Of a DNA stretch of 11,011 nt, positions 5,869 to 11,011 are shown one piece after another. The translations under genes and the position numbers were made by a program. The notes beneath the pieces were generated by a model. That model was not told where the DNA came from, did not search any database, and saw only the letters and a list, made by a program, of their open reading frames with translations. How positions within the stretch are numbered: the first letter of the stretch is position 1; each line of letters begins with the position of its first letter. Source of the stretch: Fimbriimonadaceae bacterium (GTDB taxonomy: Bacteria > Armatimonadota > Fimbriimonadia > Fimbriimonadales > Fimbriimonadaceae); NCBI GenBank assembly GCA_025451715.1, contig JANWJY010000015.1, forward strand, positions 1-11,011, given 5' to 3'.

Positions 5869-6957
5869 TCAGCCGGCGGCGGTTTCGGACTCGGCGATGC
5901 GGCGGCGCTCGCGGAGGACGTCGAGCATTCCGAGGATGAGGGTGAGCAGCATCGGGCCGACCATGAGGCCGATCGGGCCGAGCGTAAACACTCCGCCGAG
6001 GAGCGCGAAGAAGATCGCCATCATGTGCAGGTTCGTGCCGAACTTGATGAACATCGGGCGAAGGAAGTTGTCGAGGTTTGAGACGATGCCGAAGCCCCAG
6101 ACGAGCAAGATGACCGCTTCGATAGGGTGTCCGGTGACGAACAACAAAAGCGCGGCGGGCACATATGCGACGGGCGCGCCGACGAGAGGAATCATCGCAA
6201 AGAGCGTTGTGATCGCCCACCACGCGAGCGGGTTTGGCACGCGCAGTATCGCGTACGCAATGAGACAGAGGACGCCCTGCACGATTGCGACGGCGACGAC
6301 GCTATAGAAAACAGCGCGGATCGTCGCACCCATCTTGTTGATGATCGCGATCGTGCTGTCGCGCGGCAAAGGCATCAGTTCGGTGACTGGATCCAGAAGC
6401 CTGTGGCTGTCGCGCAACATAAAGAACGTCGTGAGGAACGCGATTACGAGCGTGACGATCATCATGACCAGACGCTTTGCGCCGTCCCTGATCGGCACGT
6501 AAATGTCGGACACGATCTGCGACTTGTTCTTCTCGATGTAATCGGAGAGCGTAAAGTCGTTGATCCCCAATCCCTGTAGAAACGGGACAACGGTGACGTC
6601 TGCCTCCGTCGCAAGGTTGTGAAGAGTGATCTTGCCATCGGGCGTGTCGGCAACGAGGGACGAGGCGAAGTTGTAGACCTGGATGCTCCCTACGACCAAG
6701 AATCCCAGCAGTGGAACGATGATGATGAAGGCCGTGAAAAGCGTGACGTAGAGCGACGCGAGGGTGTCGCGGTGCTTCCGCTTCTCGAGCCTTTGCTGCG
6801 TTCGCTTGTACCAAGGGTGCAGGAGCACGCTGAGGACGCCCGCCCAGAGAAGCGCCGGGATGAACGTCCAGAGCAGCATCACGGCGGCGACGAGCAACGA
6901 GACGGTGATCAGCCAAAAGACGACTTTCCCGTTGCCGTGTTCGATCTGTTGGCCCAT
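5869..6957 (-). CDS. AI-2E family transporter (PerM/UPF0118-type permease)
   Basis: The 362-residue integral membrane protein has the family's usual length and layout. Two N-terminal hydrophobic segments (about 12-50) are followed by a third near FTAFIIIVPLLGFLVVG. A long soluble stretch (about 90-150) comes next, then four or five more segments to a basic C-terminus (LRERRRIAES). Family signatures are visible: MIPLVGAPVAYVPAAL, and DNFLRP at 296-301 within the conserved SNLDNFLRPMFI block. Characterised relatives include E. coli TqsA, linked to autoinducer-2 export, and YdiK/PerM of unknown substrate. Other members are Na+/H+ antiporters, so the substrate here cannot be assigned. The gene starts 21 bp after the cca stop on the same strand and probably shares its transcript. 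No strong Shine-Dalgarno precedes the ATG. A hairpin with a T-rich tail follows the stop. Confidence 0.93.
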   Translation of the reverse strand: MGQQIEHGNGKVVFWLITVSLLVAAVMLLWTFIPALLWAGVLSVLLHPWYKRTQQRLEKRKHRDTLASLYVTLFTAFIIIVPLLGFLVVGSIQVYNFASSLVADTPDGKITLHNLATEADVTVVPFLQGLGINDFTLSDYIEKNKSQIVSDIYVPIRDGAKRLVMMIVTLVIAFLTTFFMLRDSHRLLDPVTELMPLPRDSTIAIINKMGATIRAVFYSVVAVAIVQGVLCLIAYAILRVPNPLAWWAITTLFAMIPLVGAPVAYVPAALLLFVTGHPIEAVILLVWGFGIVSNLDNFLRPMFIKFGTNLHMMAIFFALLGGVFTLGPIGLMVGPMLLTLILGMLDVLRERRRIAESETAAG

Positions 6958-6978
6958 ACGCTTGGTCTGCTCTACGGT

Positions 6979-8343
6979 CTAGACGTTGCTGCGGTTGCCA
7001 ACGAACCGCACGGCTTCCTTTTCAGCCCCCTCGGTGTCTGTGTGGAGGAGCTTCCCTTCGATGACGAGCTCGCTCAGGTGCTTTTTTACCCTGCCGACCT
7101 GCTCGCCCTCATTGATTCCCGTGACCTCCATGATGCGCTCACCGGATATGGGGCTGTCGAGCAGCTCGTGCGGCGTTCTTTCGGCGACGCGGACGAGGAC
7201 CTCTCGCACGTGTTCGTAGTCCGGTCTCTTGACTCCAGGTGCGTGGGCTGCGGAGTCGGCCTCACAGAGTTCGATGAATCGCTCAGTCTGGTCTTTGAGG
7301 TCCCTCAGGAGGCGCCTTGCCGCGGAGTCCGAGAAGTCCTTGATTCCCATTAGGCGCATGTGGTGACGGACGAGGAGCGCGACCGCGTCGATGTCGTCGT
7401 TTGAGAACTTGAGTCTCGCCATGATCTCCCGCGACATCTTTTCTCCTTCTGTGTCGTGGCCATGGAAGGTGATCTTTCCTGACTCTTCTTTGCGGCACTT
7501 TGGTTTTGCGACGTCGTGGAAGAGCGCGGCGAGGCGCAGGGTGAGGTCGCGGGGGTCGGCGCTCGCGACGGCCTCGACGGTGTGCGACCACACGTCGAGA
7601 TGGTGGTAAGGGCCCTGATCCATCCCAACCCCTTCACAGAACTCGGGTGCGATGTGCTGCATGAGGCCGAGGTCCATGAGGTCGACGAGGCACTCGTGGC
7701 CGTCGGGAAGTTGGAGCATTTTGGTGAGCTCCTCGCGGATGCGCTCTGCGCTGATAATAGTGAGGCGTTCGGCGCCATCTTCTATCGCTTCGTAAAGACC
7801 CTCAGCCGGGTCGAACCCGAGCTGCCAGGAGAAGCGGACCGCGCGCAGCATTCTGAGCGGATCGTCGTGGAAGGTCTGCTTGGGGTCGAGGGGCGTGCGG
7901 AGGATGCGGTGCTCGAGGTCGCGCTTGCCTTTTCCGAGCGGGTCTAGGAGCTCGCCGGTGAAGAGGTCCTCCATGAGCGCGTTGACGGTGAAGTCGCGGC
8001 GGAGGGCGTCCTCTTCGATCGTCGCAGGCTTGACGTCGGGCTTTCTTGAGGTGTCTTCGTAGGACTCCTTTCTTGCGGAGGCGAACTCGATCGTCGCCCC
8101 GTCGGCCTGGACCATCGCTGTGCCGAAGCGCGGGTAGGTGACGGGCGGGATCGTGGCGACCTTCTTCTTCCAGAGGATCTCGGCGGCCTTGGCCGCGTCG
8201 CCGATGACGACGATATCAATGTCGTTTGCGACCTTGCGGTTGAGGAGCCGGTCGCGCACCGCTCCGCCGACGATCCAGGCGCGGCCTTCGAACTCCGTGC
8301 CTTTGAGGGCTTCTCTCACCCGGTCGAGCTTTGGGCGGGGCAT
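6979..8343 (-). CDS. cca: CCA tRNA nucleotidyltransferase, class II, with HD domain
   Basis: The 454-residue product adds or repairs the 3' CCA of tRNAs from CTP and ATP. The nucleotidyltransferase head shows GGAVRD (26-31), the metal-binding D41 and D43 in NDIDIVV, a third carboxylate at E86 (IEFASAR), and EEDALRRDFTVNAL (110-123). The neck region has DPLRMLRAVRF (161-171), typical of class II enzymes. An HD phosphohydrolase domain follows with H254 (WSHTVEAV) and the H276-D277 doublet (AALFHDVAKP), then HGHDTEGEKM, and a C-terminal helical part. HD domains in this family can carry 2',3'-cyclic phosphodiesterase or phosphatase activity. Sequence alone does not fully exclude a poly(A) polymerase specificity, but head, neck and HD domain together favour CCA addition. 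ATG 8343 is supported by a -10-like box 8 nt upstream. It lies 21 bp ahead of the permease gene. Confidence 0.93.
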   Translation of the reverse strand: MPRPKLDRVREALKGTEFEGRAWIVGGAVRDRLLNRKVANDIDIVVIGDAAKAAEILWKKKVATIPPVTYPRFGTAMVQADGATIEFASARKESYEDTSRKPDVKPATIEEDALRRDFTVNALMEDLFTGELLDPLGKGKRDLEHRILRTPLDPKQTFHDDPLRMLRAVRFSWQLGFDPAEGLYEAIEDGAERLTIISAERIREELTKMLQLPDGHECLVDLMDLGLMQHIAPEFCEGVGMDQGPYHHLDVWSHTVEAVASADPRDLTLRLAALFHDVAKPKCRKEESGKITFHGHDTEGEKMSREIMARLKFSNDDIDAVALLVRHHMRLMGIKDFSDSAARRLLRDLKDQTERFIELCEADSAAHAPGVKRPDYEHVREVLVRVAERTPHELLDSPISGERIMEVTGINEGEQVGRVKKHLSELVIEGKLLHTDTEGAEKEAVRFVGNRSNV

Positions 8344-8351
8344 TGGTCTTT

Positions 8352-8357
8352 ATTATG
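8352..8357 (-). promoter_or_regulatory. -10 box of cca, leaderless-type spacing
   Basis: On the minus strand CATAAT (8357 to 8352) is followed by 8 nt, AAAGACCA, and then the ATG of cca. There is no Shine-Dalgarno. The position where a -35 would lie is occupied by a C-rich tandem array, so no -35 hexamer is seen. Confidence 0.5.
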
Positions 8358-8416
8358 TCGGAGGTTCGGAGGTTCGGGGGTTTGGGGGATCGGCGGGTTC
8401 GACGGGTTCGGCGGGT
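8358..8416. repeat. Degenerate 8-9 bp tandem array abutting the cca promoter, G-quadruplex-capable
   Basis: On the plus strand seven consecutive units read TCGGAGGT, TCGGAGGT, TCGGGGGT, TTGGGGGA, TCGGCGGGT, TCGACGGGT and TCGGCGGGT. They begin at the base next to the cca -10 box. Runs of G at 8376-8380, 8384-8388, 8395-8397, 8404-8406 and 8413-8415 with loops of 3-6 nt meet the usual G-quadruplex pattern on the plus strand. Confidence 0.7.
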
Positions 8417-8430
8417 CAGAAACCTCGCCT

Positions 8431-8470
8431 CCTAGCCCCCTCTCCCATTTTTCGATGGGAGAGGGGGGAG
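8431..8470. terminator. Strong hairpin after the VIT/VWA gene (palindromic element copy 3)
   Basis: CCCCCTCTCCCAT (8436-8448) pairs perfectly over 13 bp with ATGGGAGAGGGGG (8455-8467), with a TTTTCG loop. It lies just past the stop of the minus-strand VIT/VWA gene and so is placed to end that transcript, although no clear T-tract follows on that strand. The plus-strand left flank carries the same CCTAGCCCC shoulder (8431-8439) as the copy at 723-731. Confidence 0.65.
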
Positions 8471-8477
8471 TGCTGAG

Positions 8478-10775
8478 CTACTCTTCGATCGGCGCGATGT
8501 ACGAGACGAACTTGAGCTTGGCAAGTTCTAGAAGAACCTTGGCGTCGACCGTACCGAACACGGCATGAAGGCCGTTGTCTTGATCTGCGACGACGAAGCC
8601 GAGGTCCTCGAGCTGCTTTTTCCAATCGTCTGGCCAATCAAAGACCATGACGATCAGTTCGAGCTTTCCTGTCTTGGCGTCCTTGAGGGACGCGTGTAAC
8701 TTCAAAGCAGGAACCGATGCGAGCTGGGTGCGGAGAACTTCAAGTTCCTCTTTGCTGCTCGGCCTGGCGGGCCGGTACAGTCCTTGGGTTGGCGGTCCAC
8801 TGGCGGCAGCTGCGCCGCCGGCGCCGCCAAACCCACCGCCACCGCTAGCGGCTGCTCCGCCACGACCTTGCATCCTCATTACCGAGCCTGTCGCCGCCTT
8901 GTCTTGATAGTGTCCGCCAAAGATGCCCTCATAGCTGACGCCGTCGGCCATCTCGATCGGGACGCGCACGGTGCGGTGGTGGCCGCCGATGTTGACGACG
9001 CGCTTTTCGACCGCGACGAACGAGGTCCACTGAGACATGATGCCGTTCGCGAGCGCGAACTGCGCAAACCGCTCGTCGTTCTCCCTGTACTGCTTTCCTC
9101 CGCGCGTTGATGCCGTGGCAGCGTAGTAGTCCTCGCGGACCATGTCGTCGAGCTTCTTGCGGGCCCACATCTTGGCGATTCCGCTGTTGCCCGCGCCTTC
9201 AGCCGGGAACACGACGTCGATCGTGCGGGTCCACGGCTCTCCGGCAAGGCTGCCGCCGATCGTCACCTTCGCGGGACCGGGTTTGTCGTACTTTCCGAAC
9301 ACGACGAGAGGCGAATCGGAGAACAGATCCGGCACCGCGTTCGGTGTGACGTCGTGAGTGTTCCCGCCAGCTATCCTGACCTGTACGTCTGTCAGAACCG
9401 GCGTCTGCGTCCGCCGCAGGAACCGCTCGATCGCCGGGGCGACGTCGTCGGCGAGGGTCACGATCTCGGATGCGCCGCGCCCTTCGTAGCTCATGCCGTC
9501 GATGAGGAAGCGGTTGACGGAGTTGCCGATGCCAAACGTGAACAGCCGCGCGTTGAGACGGTTGGTCTGGACCATCTGCAGGATGTCGAAGTCGTCGCCG
9601 ACATAGCCGTCGGAGTTGAACACGATGAGTTTGAGCCTTCCGTCGATCGGCCTGTGCGCCATGGTGGCGGTCAGGGGTGGGAGGAAGTTGGTCCCGCCGC
9701 TGGCCTGCAGGCCTTGTACGAACTGCTTTGCCTGCCTCACGAGGTCGGGTCGGTTCGGCATGGACTCAGGCCACAGTTGGTTGACTCCTGTCGTGAACGT
9801 GACGACGTTGAACAGGTCGTCGGGGCGGAGCTTGTCGATCATAGCGAGCGTGAGCTCCTTGGACTTCTCGATCGGGAAGCCTGACTGACTCCCGCTCTGG
9901 TCCATCACGAACACGACCTCGCGCGGTGCGGCGTACTTTTCAACGTCGGCGCGCGGGGGGACGATCGTCAGACAGAACGTGCCGTTGTGCGCGATCAGCC
10001 CTTCGGTGACTCCCGAGCCAGCAGGCGCCCATTTGAGGATGAAGTCGCGGTTGGGGATCTCACGGTTGTTGGACAGCGAGACGTCGTACTTGCCGGCGCC
10101 ACGCTTGTCGACCTTGACTGCATGAAGCACGGACTTGACGGATTCCAGGGACATTCCTGCGTCCAGGTGCACTGTCAGTGAGACGTCGTGCCCGGTGCGC
10201 GTGCCCTTCGGCGTGATCGGCGGCGAGATTTGGCCGGGGTCAGGCGCATTCATTGTGTTGCGCGGCCCGACTACCATGGGGAACGAGAACTCGAACTCGC
10301 CGTTCTCGTACTTGAGCAGTTCGACGTAGCTGATCTCGACCTGCACTGTCGCTCCGGGCATGATGTTCGCGATCGACTGCGTGAAGATGTTGGGGCGCTC
10401 CTGGTCAAGGAGTGCTGCGGTCATTCCCGCGTTCCGTGCGGCGTCATAGATAGCTCGGGCCTCTTCGGCGCGCTTGATCTCTCCCTCGACGATCCGTTCG
10501 CCGACCTTGATCCGCATGCGGTCGACGGCGGCATCGGCTGGTAGCGGAAACGTATAGACCGCTTCGATCGGCGTCCTGCTCGGGTTGGTGAAGGTCTGGG
10601 TGACCGTCACTCTGGAGGCAATGCCGGCGACGTCCGCCTCGACGGAGGTGTGTCTGAGCGGCATGACGAGGGCGGGTCTGCCGTCCCGGTCGGGGATTCC
10701 GATCAGTTGCCCCGGGGTGTTGTCGGCCTGCTGGCCGCCTGCGAGGGCGAACGCGACGAGAAACGAAGTCAGCAT
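8478..10775 (-). CDS. Secreted VIT domain plus von Willebrand factor A domain protein
   Basis: The product has 765 residues. MLTSFLVAFALAGGQQ looks like a short signal peptide, implying export. A VIT domain covers about residues 25-155, with TQTFTNPS, AVYTFPLP and the classic ARAIYDAARNAGMTAALLDQ block ending in ANIMPG. A VWA domain follows (about 285-460) with the metal-ion site complete: D292-x-S294-x-S296 in DQSGS, T362 in GGTNF and D389 in NSDGY. After it comes the family segment IAKMWARKKLDDMV through GIMSQWTSFVAVEKR. A Gly/Ala-rich linker (about 637-662) leads to a C-terminal domain of about 95 residues that I do not recognise. No LPxTG, PEP-CTERM or C-terminal membrane anchor is seen. 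VIT/VWA proteins are thought to mediate metal-dependent binding or surface interactions; the partner is unknown. The start has GGAG 5 nt upstream, a proper Shine-Dalgarno unlike its neighbours. Confidence 0.93.
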   Translation of the reverse strand: MLTSFLVAFALAGGQQADNTPGQLIGIPDRDGRPALVMPLRHTSVEADVAGIASRVTVTQTFTNPSRTPIEAVYTFPLPADAAVDRMRIKVGERIVEGEIKRAEEARAIYDAARNAGMTAALLDQERPNIFTQSIANIMPGATVQVEISYVELLKYENGEFEFSFPMVVGPRNTMNAPDPGQISPPITPKGTRTGHDVSLTVHLDAGMSLESVKSVLHAVKVDKRGAGKYDVSLSNNREIPNRDFILKWAPAGSGVTEGLIAHNGTFCLTIVPPRADVEKYAAPREVVFVMDQSGSQSGFPIEKSKELTLAMIDKLRPDDLFNVVTFTTGVNQLWPESMPNRPDLVRQAKQFVQGLQASGGTNFLPPLTATMAHRPIDGRLKLIVFNSDGYVGDDFDILQMVQTNRLNARLFTFGIGNSVNRFLIDGMSYEGRGASEIVTLADDVAPAIERFLRRTQTPVLTDVQVRIAGGNTHDVTPNAVPDLFSDSPLVVFGKYDKPGPAKVTIGGSLAGEPWTRTIDVVFPAEGAGNSGIAKMWARKKLDDMVREDYYAATASTRGGKQYRENDERFAQFALANGIMSQWTSFVAVEKRVVNIGGHHRTVRVPIEMADGVSYEGIFGGHYQDKAATGSVMRMQGRGGAAASGGGGFGGAGGAAAASGPPTQGLYRPARPSSKEELEVLRTQLASVPALKLHASLKDAKTGKLELIVMVFDWPDDWKKQLEDLGFVVADQDNGLHAVFGTVDAKVLLELAKLKFVSYIAPIEE

Positions 10776-10780
10776 GTTCT

Positions 10781-10784
10781 CTCC
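10781..10784 (-). promoter_or_regulatory. Shine-Dalgarno of the VIT/VWA gene
   Basis: On the minus strand GGAG (in GGAGAGAAC) sits 5 nt before the ATG at 10775, which fixes this start. It is the only textbook Shine-Dalgarno in the window and shows that leadered initiation is also used here. Confidence 0.7.
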
Positions 10785-10803
10785 GAACTCCCCTCGATTG
10801 ATC

Positions 10804-10821
10804 TGACCCTTGGAGGGGTCA
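10804..10821. repeat. Inverted repeat upstream of the VIT/VWA gene
   Basis: TGACCC (10804-10809) and GGGTCA (10816-10821) form a 6-bp inverted repeat around TTGGAG, about 30-45 bp before the VIT/VWA start codon. It could be an operator or a leader hairpin. No convincing -10/-35 pair was found for this gene in the 160-bp gap, and nothing else is evident there before the tRNA promoter. Confidence 0.4.
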
Positions 10822-10918
10822 AGTGGTTACGGTGGTTTTTCGAGGTGCCTTTCAAGTTCGACTTTGTTCTCAGTGTCTCGAGCGTCCCGGTCTGTTCAAG
10901 TTTGTTGGCGAGGGTGGG

Positions 10919-10924
10919 TATCCT
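10919..10924 (+). promoter_or_regulatory. Possible -10 box of tRNA-Ala
   Basis: TATCCT lies 11 nt before the tRNA 5' end, so initiation would fall about 5 nt upstream of the mature tRNA. No good -35 partner is seen; TTCAAG at 10895-10900 with an 18-bp spacer is weak. Confidence 0.35.
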
Positions 10925-10935
10925 CTGGCACCTGT

Positions 10936-11011
10936 GGGGCATTAGCTCAGTTGGGAGAGCGCTTCCATGGCATGGAAGAGGTCAGGGGTTCGAATCCCCT
11001 ATGCTCCACCA
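10936..11011 (+). tRNA. tRNA-Ala, anticodon GGC, with encoded CCA
   Basis: A full 76-nt cloverleaf is present. The acceptor stem is GGGGCAT with ATGCTCC and contains the G3-U70 wobble pair that is the main identity element for alanyl-tRNA synthetase. The D arm is GCTC with GAGC around AGTTGGGA. The anticodon stem is CTTCC with GGAAG around loop ATGGCAT, placing GGC at 10969-10971, which reads GCC and GCU codons. The variable loop is AGGTC and the T arm is AGGGG with CCCCT around TTCGAAT. The discriminator is A, followed by a chromosomally encoded CCA that ends at the last base of the window. Any downstream tRNA or terminator lies outside. Confidence 0.98.

Noticed and set aside
5869..8343. 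Functional link between cca and the AI-2E permease as a dedicated system
   Set aside because: Close spacing shows likely co-transcription, but the families have no known shared process and nothing else in the sequence ties them.
8478..8520. Sortase or PEP-CTERM style anchor on the VIT/VWA protein
   Set aside because: The C-terminus (KFVSYIAPIEE) has no LPxTG or PEP motif, no hydrophobic segment and no basic tail.

Overview
The window is GC-rich, densely coding bacterial chromosome with no phage, transposase or CRISPR signal. It carries six confident protein genes: a partial secreted FG-GAP repeat protein, a GH2 beta-mannosidase, CTP synthase, an AI-2E family permease, a class II CCA-adding enzyme with an HD domain, and a VIT/VWA protein. 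It also has one lineage-restricted protein with an Arg/Gly/Tyr repeat tail and one tRNA-Ala. The gene mix, short uncharged signal peptides, G/C-rich intergenic palindromes and leaderless-looking starts would fit an environmental bacterium such as Armatimonadota (Fimbriimonadia) or Planctomycetes. This placement is impressionistic and low confidence.

Layout: (1) 1-549, minus strand, 5' part of an FG-GAP/VCBS repeat protein running off the left edge. (2) 550-668, a divergent promoter region with a cloverleaf-like palindromic repeat. (3) 669-5798, three plus-strand genes: beta-mannosidase, pyrG and the RG-repeat protein. Each has its own -10-like box and is separated from the next by hairpins, so they look like separate units and not one operon. 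(4) 5799-5868, a convergent gap packed with hairpins. (5) 5869-8343, minus strand, cca followed 21 bp later by the AI-2E permease, probably co-transcribed. (6) 8344-8477, a terminator hairpin for the upstream gene, a short G-rich tandem array and the cca -10 box. (7) 8478-10775, minus strand, the VIT/VWA protein. (8) 10776-11011, a divergent gap and tRNA-Ala(GGC), which ends on the last base of the window.

The genes do not form an obvious pathway. pyrG makes CTP and cca consumes CTP, but they lie in different transcription units. The more interesting content is in the non-coding architecture. A GC-rich palindrome family occurs three times, and one copy sits in frame inside the beta-mannosidase N-terminus. 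Three genes share an ATAAT/ATAGT box exactly 8 nt before the ATG, suggesting leaderless transcription. The pyrG leader holds two tiny ORFs chained by ATGA overlaps. One gene encodes a strongly repetitive, disordered, condensate-like tail.
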